DNA of 64,000 nucleotides from Macrophomina tecta. Its lineage: Eukaryota; Ascomycota; Dothideomycetes; Botryosphaeriales; Botryosphaeriaceae. The translations under genes were made by a program, and so were the position numbers. This document shows positions 23,783 to 34,250 of the stretch, piece after piece (position 1 is the first letter of the stretch; the number at the start of each line of letters is the position of its first letter). The stretch lies in NCBI GenBank assembly GCA_024180945.1, contig JAKSGN010000002.1, forward strand, positions 1,736,001-1,800,000, read 5' to 3'. Below the pieces are notes generated by a model. That model had not been told where the DNA came from and searched no databases. It saw only the letters and a list, made by a program, of their open reading frames with translations.

Positions 23783-24430
23783 TTCACAATCGCAAATAGG
23801 CGATTCCTTGGGCCTTGAAGACCCCCATGTAGCTTGTCGGCCGCCGTGCCCACGGATGCGGAGCCGCGTATAGCTGCCGTCCACGGCGTCGAAGCCGGTC
23901 GCGCAGATGAGCATGTCGACAGGGTTTTTGACGCTGGGCACGGAGTATTGAGGATGCCTTATCAAGGAGGTGAGGGTTTTGACCTTTGGGGCGATGTCAG
24001 TGGCGATGTGGACGCCGGTGGGGCCGCATCCGATGATGCCAACTCGTTTGTTGGTCAGGTCGAGTTCTTCCTGCCAGTTTGATGTGTGATTAAGAGCCCC
24101 ATTGAACGTCGAGATGCCAGGGATATCAGGAAAGTTGCGCTTTGAGAGTGCGCCCAGTGCTGTGACGAGGTGTCGCACGAGATATATTTCGCTAGTTGAT
24201 ACGGAAAAAAAAAATCCAGAGTTTGGTCTCCTCGTTCCAGGCGGCCGACAAGACCTCTGTGTCGAACTGAATGTAATTGCGCAAGTCATGCTTGTTGGCC
24301 ATGTAGTGTATATATTCCAACACTTTTGGCTGATGGACGTAGTGGGTCGGCCAGGGATATGTATGTAGGGCTTCCTTGTCCCACGAGTATTGACATGCTG
24401 GCGAGTTACGGACGCCATGACGGTCCCTTT
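23783..24430 (-). pseudogene. Relic of a Baeyer-Villiger/FMO-type flavin monooxygenase
   Basis: Fragments of one enzyme lie in different frames. From about 24405 to 24225, one frame reads CQYSWDKEALHTYPWPTHYV and then VLEYIHYMANKHDLRNYI, a segment that follows the FAD site in Baeyer-Villiger monooxygenases. After a T/A run near 24206, a second frame carries LVRHLVTALGALSKRNFPDIPG, a close match to the BVMO fingerprint region, then NWQEELDLTNKRVGIIGCGPTGVHIA split here as NWQEELDL and VGIIGCGPTG, the NADPH-binding Rossmann motif. The sequence then jumps to VDMLICATGFDAVDGSY, so about 200 residues are missing. The N-terminal FAD GxGxxG is not found. Frameshifts plus internal loss make it a pseudogene with good certainty. 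Confidence 0.82.
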
Positions 24431-24953
24431 ATGGGTATTTGAAGCCAAAGGAAGGAAGGAAGATACGTCAACGCTGAGTAAAGTGTGGGATTTAACGGCA
24501 CTGAGCGCTTAATGTGGATGGGGGACCCTTTATCAGCTTCTGGTGCCGCCAGCTTGCACGACTAGCGGCAGTTTAGATGTTGGAGAGATGACGGTTGTCT
24601 CAATCTACTAACTTACATACATTTGGTTCATCTCCAAAAGGTGTTTGATCTACTATTGATATGCACCCCTCTGGTCAGTTGAGATTTCATTGCGTAGCAT
24701 GGCTATATGTTAGTGGGGTTTGGTGGACATATGTGCGGGAAACTCATCCTTCATGGTCAAGCGGGGACACGGCCATCGCTATGGGCGGGTGTGGCGAGCA
24801 GCAAGCGGGAAATGTGTGATCGCATGCTCGAAATCATTTATCCCAGCTGTCTGAGTTCCATTCTTTTCTTGGTGGACCCCTCAACCTATCCCTAATTGCT
24901 ATTGTTTAGGTGGGAACAAGCGCCGGTCTCAGCTCGCCGCCCATGCGCCGCCC
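24431..24953. other. Intergenic region
   Basis: About 520 nt between the monooxygenase relic and the 3' end of the cysteine-rich secreted protein gene. No feature recognised. Confidence 0.35.
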
Positions 24954-25817
24954 TCAAGCAGAGGCGCAGACTCCATTGGTGCAGACGAGGTCATCGCTGC
25001 AGTCATCGAAGGTGGAACACTTGGCACCTTTTCGTTGTCTTTCGTTAGCCGGGCACGTTGGTGGTGGGCACTTTAGATCTCAACCTACCAGCGCAATGTC
25101 CAGCCCAGCTGCAGGAACCCGAGCCTCCATTACCAGATCCGCCACTGCATGCCTTGCTCGCGTCCGCGTTGTTGTAAATGTGGTCGGTATGGCACTGCCC
25201 ATTACTCCATAGGGCGCTCACTGCATGCCAAGGCGTCAGCAGCGAAGACTTGTTCGAGTGGGTATTTACGTGGCCTTACGATCGACTTCCAAGTTGGAAG
25301 GAGGATTGCGCACAATGTCCTGGTTGTTGTCCGGGGTCAAGGAGTTCTCGCACTGGATCTGCGCCTCGCCGCCATTGCTGCTCGTGCCGGTCCAGATATC
25401 AATGTGCCATTTCCGGGAAGAGGACCAATCATCAGCTACCACAAAGTCAACATTTTCTTTTTTTTTCTTTTTTTTTTTTTAGGAATAGATATGGGGAAAC
25501 CTACTGCATTGAGCGCAGAAGTCCTGATAGATGAGGTACTTCTTCAAGTATGGCGCGTAGATGACCTCGCAATCACTGAATTCACCCTTGGCCGAGGCGA
25601 AGGTAAGCGGGTCACTGTAGCTACCCGTTCCTCCAGCAGTGTATCCGCGGCCGCTGACTTTGGAGCATGTGTATGCGGTGTCAGGGCCCGGCGGGTCGTT
25701 ATCGGGGGCTCCATAGAAAGTGATGGCTGTAGACTGCGTGGAGCAAGACTGCGCCAACGCCTGGTGGACGGCAGCCAGCCCGAGGACAGCAGAGCTGACA
25801 AGAGATTTGGAAAGCAT
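24954..25817 (-). CDS. Secreted cysteine-rich protein, four exons
   Basis: Exons 25817-25505, 25435-25280, 25220-25089 and 25027-24954 join in frame to 224 aa. The first exon alone runs into a stop inside the first intron, which is why no long frame shows. The product starts with a signal peptide (MLSKSLVSSAVLGLAAVHQALA, cleaved before QSC). The middle carries TFYGAPDNDPPGPDTAYTC, SYSDPLTFASAKGEFSDCEV and YAPYLKKYLIYQDFCAQC, and exon 2 continues with WHIDIWTG. A Gly/Ser-rich linker follows, then a compact C-terminal module with cysteines spaced like C-x5-C-x5-C-x4-C (ending CTNGVCASA). I know this organisation from unnamed fungal secreted proteins; the DPLTFA segment recalls double-psi beta-barrel proteins, but that is a guess. 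The first intron holds A-rich tracts. A cell-wall or effector role is possible. Confidence 0.82.
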
Positions 25818-25904
25818 GCTGAAACAGTCAGACAGAAGATGGAGCCAAGTTACTGACTATCTTGTTTGTTTGATGATGGAGATGTAGAGTCAAGAGAACT
25901 GCCC

Positions 25905-25912
25905 CTTTATAT
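25905..25912 (-). promoter_or_regulatory. TATA box of the cysteine-rich secreted protein gene
   Basis: The minus strand reads GATATAAAGGGG about 90 nt upstream of ATG 25817, an ideal position. Confidence 0.55.
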
Positions 25913-25917
25913 CTTCC

Positions 25918-26579
25918 TCGCTTCTCATGGTCATAAAGACGATCCACACCCGTATTCCAGCCGCACCACCAAGTGCTATTCAGGTTGCGGTATACAGGTT
26001 AGCTGGTGGGGTGTGGCTTGACAAGCTCCGAGCCGCCCCGCACAGAAGCTTTAACCTTTCCGCTCTTGGACATGCCGCATCCATCGCGCGGCCTCATTTC
26101 CCACAAGAATTACCTGATCAGGCATTCGATGCTGTATCACCTTCCTCATTGGCGTGCTGGCAAGGGGTTGTGCTGTGTGCTGTGGTGAGATGTGGCCCCA
26201 CCGTGCATGTTGATTAGACGGCGTGCTTAGTCCGTGAAGCTGACTTGCCAATGTGAGAGGATGGACCCCTGCAAACTTCGTATTCCCTTGCAAGGTACCT
26301 AATCAAATATACTCCCGCCCTTAACTCAACTCTGCATTGCGATTTGGTCTCCAGCAGGCCCGATCCAAAGCTTGTGTTGGAAGAGAGCGCACCGCAATGG
26401 GGAAGCTTAACGCTGCTCAGGAGCCAGAACGACGGGATACAAATGCATGCTTGGACTGCGCATTAATACGAAACTGTTTGCAGGACTCCTGAATCTGCAG
26501 GTTCAGATTCTGACATCAGATCCATCCGGACCCCACACACAGCCTTCCGCCCTCCTCATCAATCCCTCCAGCCTCGCAT
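25918..26579. other. Intergenic region
   Basis: About 660 nt between the promoter of the cysteine-rich gene and the stop codon of the GMC oxidoreductase. No coding or repeat feature recognised. Confidence 0.35.
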
Positions 26580-28709
26580 TTAGCTGTACGCCTTCTTAAT
26601 TAAATCCGCCGCCTAAACCAAAAAGTCAGCACCTCCAAAAATAGCCGGAAGGGGGAGGAAAAAAAAAAAAAACGAACTCACCTTCTCCGCAACCGCATAA
26701 ACCGTCGAACTCGTATGCGTCGCCGGCAACAGCGGCATCAGCGACGCATCGACCACCCTCAGTCCACTCACGCCATAGACCCTCAACTCGGCGTCCACCA
26801 CGCCGCCCTGGTCGCGCGCCATCATCGGGGCGGTGCAGCAGACGTGCGCGAAGGTCGGGCTCAGCGACGCGCGCAGCGCCGCGTCCAGCTGCGCGTCGGT
26901 GGTCAGGTTCGCGCCGGGCGCCAGCTCGGCGGGGCGCAGCTCGCGCATGGCGGGCGTGGCCATGAAGGCGCGCGCCTTGCGCAGGGCGGCGAGCATGACG
27001 GGCATGTCGGACGGCGCGAGCATGGCGCCGTAGTCGATGGCCGGGGGCACGAGCGGGTCGCGCGTGTGCACGAAGATGGTGCCGCGGCTGAGCGGCTTGA
27101 GCATCACGACCGTCATGGTGCCGCCGCCCAGGAAGGAGCTCTCCTTGACGGACGTGTCGGGCGACGCGTAGGCCGCGATGGTGAGCTGCTTCTGGGCCTC
27201 GTAGCCGGCGGCGACGGCGGCGGGCACGGCGACGGCGGGGTAGACGGCGCTGGCGTTGGTGGCGCGGGCGAGGGCGGTGATGGCGGCGAAGGTGGCGCTG
27301 TCGGTGATGTTGGCGAGGGGCAGGAAGCACACGGTGGCGCCGCGCGAGATGGTGTAGGGCCCGTCGCCGGAGGAGTAGTAGAGGGCGAGCGACTCGTTCT
27401 GGTAGGTGAGGTTGGAGGCGAAGTAGGAGGGGTTGGGGATGGGCTCGTCGGCCACTGGCGGTGTTAGCTGCGGCGTCCCCGCGCGCGGCTGAGGCATCAT
27501 CACTCACAGTCCCAAGACGAATAAAGCGTTGGGTGGTCTTGGAGGTTGTAGCCGACCGGGAGATCGACCAGGACGTCGATGCCGAGGCTGTTTAGGAGGC
27601 TTTCAGGCCCAATTCCGGAAAGCTGGAGGAGCTGGGTGGTGTGGACAGTGCCGGCTGAGAGAACGACTTCTTTGCGAGCGTTGACAGAGCCGGTCTCGCC
27701 GGTCTCGCGGCTGACATACTCCACTCCGGTTGCAACGTTAGCACTGAACAAGAGCTTCGTGGCGGCATGCATGGTCAAGAGATGGTAGTTCGGCCGAGAT
27801 GCGGCTCTGTCATGATGGGCGGTGCGTGCAGAGGATCGGGTCTGGTGCGTGGGATCCTTTGAGCTGGGAGCCCAGAAGACACCGGCCTTGCTGCCAGCTC
27901 CAGGGTCCTTGGGGGTTGGAACGCCCAAGCTGTGCCAAGCGCGGAAAAAGTACTCTTCAAGGGCAAAGTCAGTGGCTCGAACTTGCAGCACGGCGCCAGA
28001 GGGGTGTATGTACATACTTATGCTTTCGTACATAAACGGCGCATAGCTTGCCTGAACAGGACCGTCCGAGCCGTGCACGCTCAGGACCCAAGACATGTTC
28101 CACTCGTGCGCAAAACTCTCGTTGTTGGGAGTGAACGTTTCGCTCTATATCTTCCATCAGCTTCCTGCCAGCCGGAAGGGGATTGATTTACCTTGGTAAA
28201 ATAGGGCAGGAGACCGTCCCAGCCCCAGCCCGGGTTTCCGAGCCGCTCCCAGGCGTCATAGTCGGGCGCGCCGCCACGGTCGAAGAACATGCCATTCACG
28301 ATGGTGCCCCCGCCCACCACACCGGCCGCTGTGATGGGGTAGGATCTGTTCGCCAGACCGCGCATGGGGGTGCTGGTGAGATTGAAGCTGTATTGCTCGT
28401 AGGCCCCGCCGGCAAGCCCAGGCACGAGGACGCCGGGCTGAGCCTCGTCGAGCGGGCCGAATTCCACGACCAGGACGGAAACTGCGCGGTTAGCATGGCG
28501 GCAGCGCTGTTCTTGCAGGAAGAAGCCGACTTACTGCCCGCATCTTCTGTCAGACGGTCGGCAACGGTCAGGCCGCTCGTGCCGCCGCCGACGATGACAA
28601 AGTCGTATTCGTCCTGCAGGCTGGCGTCCCTGCCAATGACCTGCGCATGCCGACCCAGCTGGGCGCGCACCCCCAGGCCGAGAAGGGAAAAGACGAGCAG
28701 GCGAACCAT
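26580..28709 (-). CDS. Secreted GMC oxidoreductase (FAD-dependent alcohol/aryl-alcohol/glucose-type)
   Basis: Six exons: 28709-28535, 28481-28192, 28144-28018, 27954-27508, 27454-26682 and 26612-26580, giving 614 aa. The signal peptide is MVRLLVFSLLGLGVRA. The FAD dinucleotide site is VGGGTSG (41-46) in DFVIVGGGTSGLTVADRL. The GMC signature regions follow: GGGTIVNGMFFDRG, then a KEVVLSAGTVHTTQLLQLSG segment and the terminal GGVVDAELRVYGVSGLRVVD. The probable catalytic pair is His550 and His593. The context of the first (SPTFAHVCCTAP) differs from the common H-P-x-G-T, so it may be a divergent subfamily. A 63-nt intron at 28017-27955 has an open frame through it; removing it restores the usual KYFFRAWHSLGVPTPKDP. 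It is divergent from the S8 protease. It probably oxidises an alcohol or sugar and releases H2O2 outside the cell. Confidence 0.92.
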
Positions 28710-29725
28710 GGCGTTGGGAAGTAGGGACGGAATTTCCGACAAACTTCAGGTGGACGCAAGGTTAAGGTTATAAGGCTGCGGGGAGCGCTTGCTGGCGTCT
28801 TTCGACACAAGCACGACAATTTCGCTTCACCGCTGTGGGCCGTGGATTGGGGTCCAAAAGGCGCTCGTCTGCCGCCGCCGTGCATATGGCCTGCTGCCGT
28901 CTAGGCTGCAAAGGCGCTGAGCACCGGAACACCTGCTCGGCAAGCAGAGGCTGCGACCACTTTTGCAATCTATCCGCCCTACAACGTGTGTCCGCCACGT
29001 GGTCCTTGCATGACAAGTGCCCCTCTCTGCCGCATTTCAGCCTTGGCAAATCATCAAAGGGCTTGCCTTTTTGCCGATGCGCGTTTGTTATGGGGAGCGG
29101 CGGAGAATATGGCCCCCCGGCCCCCCCCGGCCCCCCCGGCAGCGGCAACGGAATAGCTGGACGCAAAGACGCCGGGAAAGGAAAAGAAGAAGAAGAAGAT
29201 ATAAAGTCAAAAGCCGAACCAAACATGTGCACGAACAACACGAACGAGCTGGATAGGTAAGGCCGCATGCGGATCGCTTTCGTTAGTGCGCGGTTCTCAC
29301 TCGTGCAAATAATAGACTAGTCAGCAATGGCAGGGCCTCGATGTGAGACCGCCAACGTATGTGAGTAAGTTGTCTAGCGCATCTCACGCGGCGAAACTAA
29401 CAAGAAGTCGAGCCAGGTTGTGTCGAATCTAGTTTCGCAATGAGCGGCTGTTGCTTCAGTTTGGTCCAATAGCTAATTGTCTTCTCTGATGCTTCGCTAT
29501 GTTCGCAGTCGCTTCCGCGTCTTCCGGCAGCACTTTGCACCCTCAAGCCGCCGCAGCCCCGCCTTGTCCGCAAAGTCTTTTTTTAATGACCATAACTATC
29601 CTGGATCGCACGGCTCATGCGTCTCCGCCTCCTGGCCGCATTGAAAACGGACGGAGCTTGCTCAACATGTCTTCCGCATGCTGTATATTTCGTTCCGAAG
29701 GTCTTGCCGCGTCGCATCGGTGAAC
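28710..29725. promoter_or_regulatory. Divergent upstream region between GMC oxidase and protease
   Basis: About 1 kb between two start codons pointing away from each other. It contains a C-rich low-complexity patch at 29112-29142 and a plus-strand TATAAAG at 29200. No separate gene is supported, although both strands have open frames around 28800-29260. Confidence 0.4.
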
Positions 29726-32700
29726 ATGCGGTGGGCCCCCGCTCTTCTACTACCTGCCTTTTTCGGCAGCAGCGCCGCCAGCTACTCCGGCGAAGCGAAC
29801 ACGCCGCCTCAGACCCTGAAGGCCTACGGGCAAGGCTTGATTGTTGAACTCGCGGATGCACTCAACAATGAAGCCCAGGTACGACTTTTGCGTCCGTGAA
29901 CATGCTCTGGCTCACTGTCCTCCCGTCAGGTCGCGGCTGTCGTGCAGCAGCAAGTCAATTCCGCAACGACGGGCGGCTTGGGCCCGATCCAAATCACCAA
30001 ACGACTGGAGTTCTCCAGCACCATCTTCTCCGGTGCTTCGTACGCGGTCACGTCCCTCGATGGCCCCGCAGACGACGACGCTTTCCGAACCGCTCTCGAA
30101 GATCTCCCGCAGGTCAAGGCTGTATACCCCATCAGATCGCATTTCCTCACCGCAACCGAGCGCCGCGACGCTGCGTACCAGTGGTCCGCAGATGCGGCGG
30201 GCGAGCAGCTGTGGGCTCGACAGGAACCACAGCCACCGCCCCAGGACTCGCTTGATACCATCTCCTCGGTCCATCTCATGACCGGTGTCGACAAGCTGCA
30301 CGCCGAGAACATCACCGGGAAAGGCGTGAAAGTAGCCATTCTCGACACCGGGGTCGACTACCTCAATCTCGCCTTGGGAGGTGGTTTCGGTTCCGGCTTC
30401 AAAGTAGTCGGCGGGGCTGACCTTGTGGGAGACCTTTACAATGGATCCTCGAACCGGCCCCCGCAGCCGGATCCCGATCCCTTCTCCGACTGCAACGACC
30501 ATGGCACCCACGTGGCCGGCATTGTTGGAGCGAACCCGTACAGATACAACATGACAGGCGTCGCTCCTGATGCCCAGTTGGAGATGTACCGTGTCTTCGG
30601 CTGCTCGGGCGGAGCCACTACAGATGTTGGCGTCAATGCGTCTCTGCAGGCGTTCAACAGTGGCGCCGATATCATATCGGCGTCCATTGGGTCCACGGGA
30701 GGCTGGAGTGATGGTGCGTATAACCGACAGGAACCGTGCACCTTGGCATGCTGATAAGGGACAGATGCATGGGCCGTGGTGGCGGAGCGTATCAACGCAA
30801 ACGGAAGAGTATACGTAATCTCAGCTGGCAACGGCGGCAACGAAGACGGCACGTTCGCCCCCAATGCGCTTGGCGGAGGGCCCAATACGCTCATGATTGG
30901 CTCAGTCGACAACACCGACCAGCCTGCGCTGTTGAAGAACGCAACCTACCGCATCGAGAACCAGCCCGCGGTCGACTTTCAGTTCTCCCCGGGCTTCCCA
31001 GTGAACTTCACCGCCAACCTGGAGCTCTATGCCCTGTCGTTTGAGGACGAGGCCGCTGCTGACGCTTGCGTGGCGCTTCCTGCCAGCACACCGGACTTGA
31101 CCAATCGGCTCGTCCTCGTGCGGAGGCTGGGAACCAGGTGCCGCATCAGCGTCGCGGTTGCGAACGTTCAAAGGGCAGGAGGACGCTATATCCTCCTTTA
31201 TCAGGCCTCTGACGATAATCCGCTCTATCCGCTTTCCTTTTTGACTTACAATGGCGAAGAGTTCGAGTACCGCAGAGAAGAAGATGGGCCGTTGCTCCGG
31301 GGCATTGGCATGGTGGGGAACAAGGCTGCAAAAGTATGGATTGACAATCTGAAGAACGGAACGAGGGTCACTGTCACTCTGCCTACCACAGTTGACAACA
31401 AAGAGTTAAGTTATCAGTTCAACAACCAGACCGGTGGTCGTATGAGCAGATACAGTTCATGGTGCGTGGCTCCACTCTTGATGCACGCATTTTGCTAAAT
31501 CCTCCAGGGGGCCCACGTACGAAGCTCAATCCGGAGTTGGGCTCTCTGCGCCAGGTGGCTCCATACTGTCGACTCTAAGCCGTAAGGTGGGAAGCTATGG
31601 CGTTTTTTCCGGAACGTCGATGGCGGCGCCTTACATCGCTGGCGTAGCCGCCCTGATCAAATCTGCCAACCCCGGAATCACAGCACAGGAGATCCGGTCC
31701 CGGCTTGTCACCACCGCAAGGCCGATGAAGTTCAATGACAACAGCACTACCGATTACGATTACCTGGCTCCAGTCTTCCAGCAGGGCGGGGGATTGGTGG
31801 ATGCTTACCTAGCAGTCAAAGGGACAACAACTCTCAACGCCACAATACTGAACCTGAACGATACATCTTTCTTCAATAACCCACAATACTTCACAATCAC
31901 CAACAACGGCCCCGATAGCCTCAACTACAACTTAAGTCATATCGGCGCCGGCACCATCTACGCCCTCCCGGAAGCTGATCCAGACGAAAACGAGCCCATT
32001 CCATTCAACGACGAGCGCGTAAGCTCTCCCCACTCTCCTTGGCCCCGCAATGAATAAGCCAATCAGTAGCACTGACCGCTTCATAGTTCGTCGACGCCCT
32101 CAGCAAGGCCTACGCCACCGCCAACATCTCCCCGTCTACCGTCTCCATCGCGGCCGGCGACTCGGCCACCATCACCGTGAACTTTGACTTCCCGGACCTG
32201 GACCGGCGCCGCATCCCGCTCGTCTCGGGCTACATCGCGTGCAACGCATCCGACGGGACGTCCGTGACGCTGCCGTACAACGGCATCGCGTCGGCGCTGC
32301 GCAATGCCGTCGTGCTCGACCCCAACCTCGACGGCAACTACCTCATCGCCGTGCGCAACCGCACTCTCAACGAGACCGGCTACCTAGAGCCCGCGCCGCC
32401 CGGCAGCGGCAGCGTGCTGACAGTGCCCAAGGTCACTAACACGTCGCTGCTGGATGACGTCGTGCTGCCTGGCGTGCAGTTCGTGCTGGCGATGGGGTCG
32501 CCGCGCGTGGATTTTGACGTGCTGCGCGCCGAGGACTCGAATAATCTAGGACGGGCGATTGTGTTGAATCCGGCACCCTTGTACGTCAGCTCCTACGAGA
32601 GGGAAAGAGCGTTTATACGGCTGTTTTATGGCATGCTCGCGAACATGACGTATGTGCCCGAGGGCGAGTACAAGTTCCTCGTCAGGGCGCTGCGGATTAC

Positions 32701-32794
32701 GGGGGATCCGGACAACCTGGATGACTATGATTCGTTTACGACGGATTCGTTCTTCTTGCGGTATTCGGACGAGACGCCGGGCGAAGGGCAGTAG
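29726..32794 (+). CDS. Secreted subtilisin-like serine protease (S8) with PA insert and Fn3-like C-terminus
   Basis: Five exons: 29726-29878, 29930-30713, 30765-31461, 31508-32018 and 32087-32794, giving 950 aa. The signal peptide is MRWAPALLLPAFFGSSAAS. The I9-like prodomain covers about residues 25-165. The catalytic triad is clear: Asp190 in VAILDTGVDY, His242 in DHGTHVAG and Ser582 in FSGTSMAAPYIAGVAAL. The wide gap between His and Ser contains a protease-associated insert (about 320-480) with ELYALSFED and RYILLYQASD. The C-terminal 300 residues are beta-rich and Fn3-like. This is the minor extracellular protease (Vpr-type) architecture of fungi, used for extracellular protein digestion. 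It sits head to head with the GMC oxidase. Many N-glycosylation sequons support secretion. Confidence 0.93.
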
Positions 32795-32829
32795 ATGTCG
32801 CGGGGGCAGAGAAGCATGCTAGCGGGATT

Positions 32830-32850
32830 GTGGTGGTGGTGGTGGTGGTG
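32830..32850. repeat. TGG trinucleotide microsatellite
   Basis: Seven perfect TGG/GTG units shortly after the protease stop codon. Confidence 0.7.
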
Positions 32851-33319
32851 GAGTCGAAGCGTCCGCGGCTGTGTAGGATAGGATGTCATCATACCAACTC
32901 CTGCTGAACCTCCTGCCGCTTCCCGGCCAATGTGACATGTCCTTCAGCTGTCTATGCTGACTTTCAAAACCATCCGGCCAGCGTCATCTACGCCCTTTTT
33001 CTCTTTTGCCTCGATGACGCACACTTACTTGACGATAGAACGGAGGCACCACAACATCAAATCTTGCCTCGCACAACTAGGCAGGCTCGTTTTTCTCTCG
33101 AGATGGACACAGCCACAGACCCCCTTCCCCCGGCCCATGCCTTTGCAGCCGAAGCCAGTAACGTGGGTTTTCTATGCGGATATTAATTGTATAGCGGCTG
33201 TCGACGAGTGTTATTCGAGGACCCTCTCAGATCTAGTACCGGTGAGGCCTTGTGTTCAGAATGTTTGATGCAGAAAGACGGTTTGGTGAATTTAGTCGAC
33301 ACCGACCAGCGGTTGGCGA

Positions 33320-33326
33320 GAATGTC

Positions 33327-33363
<37 letters not shown>

Positions 33364-33370
33364 GACATTC
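33320..33370. repeat. Poly-T tract bracketed by a perfect 9-bp inverted repeat
   Basis: GAATGTCGC at 33320-33328 and its reverse complement GCGACATTC at 33362-33370 enclose CC plus 31 consecutive T. Read as one strand it folds into a stem with an all-T loop. Confidence 0.8.
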
Positions 33371-34250
33371 CAAGCCCTGGACTGGACGACAGGCTGCATA
33401 GATGGAAAGCGTGCAAGTCGAGAGCTGACCAAGTTACACTGCCCTAAGGCGTTTGTACCTGATTTGCACCGGGCGGTCATGAGTACTACCCCACCAAGCG
33501 GAGAGGAGGAGGAGGCGCGAGGCGGGCCGTGAAGAGCGTCGGGCCGGACGTTGTGGGACTGTGGCGTTCTGCACGGCGCGGCCCGTGAAGCAATCCTGAA
33601 ACCCTTTACCCCGAAAATCGACGGGTACTATTGGCCTTGTGCCCCCACTCCTGGTAAGAGACCACGCGGCGAATTCTGAAATGCTCGATCAGTAATCCGC
33701 GTGTGCTGCAGAGCGGCTTCCGCGGTGCTCCCGGCCGAACGGCAGGACAAGTGTTGCATCCATGAGGGAATACTTAGGCTGATCTTCGGAGGCGTGGATC
33801 CAGTCAGGTACGTACATACCTACCTTCTAGTGCATCGCCACCGTTGGCAAAGGGGTCCGGAAGGCGTTGATGGATGCAATCTATGAGAGACGGGCAGCTG
33901 TTCATCCGATCCAGAGGCGCGGAAGGGCTTCTCGAATGGTGATTAGCGAGCGCTGGCATCGCAATAAACGGTTCTGAGCCCGGTATACGGATTGGTCGAG
34001 CGGCCGGAGGGTCCTGCTGTTCCGACGTGGCCTCCGATGAGCTTGACTCGTGATCCAAGTGGGGGGAGGGGGGATCGAGCCCTGCCGCGTCGCACTACTG
34101 GTTGGCGTTACAAAGACAAGCGGGAGCTGCAATCTGCGGAAAGCTGCTTACTACTAGAGGCTAAAGAGAGCCATTTATTTTTCTTTTTCCGCTCTCGCAC
34201 CACGCGCTCACACGCCCACACGCCAACACCACAGCCATCGATCAATCACG

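Larger units (their letters stand above)
32795..34250. other. Intergenic region with repeats
   Basis: 1.45 kb without a supported gene. It contains a GTG/TGG repeat just past the protease stop and a 31-T run with inverted-repeat flanks, both listed separately. The final 100 nt before 34251 is a CACA-rich leader. Confidence 0.4.
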
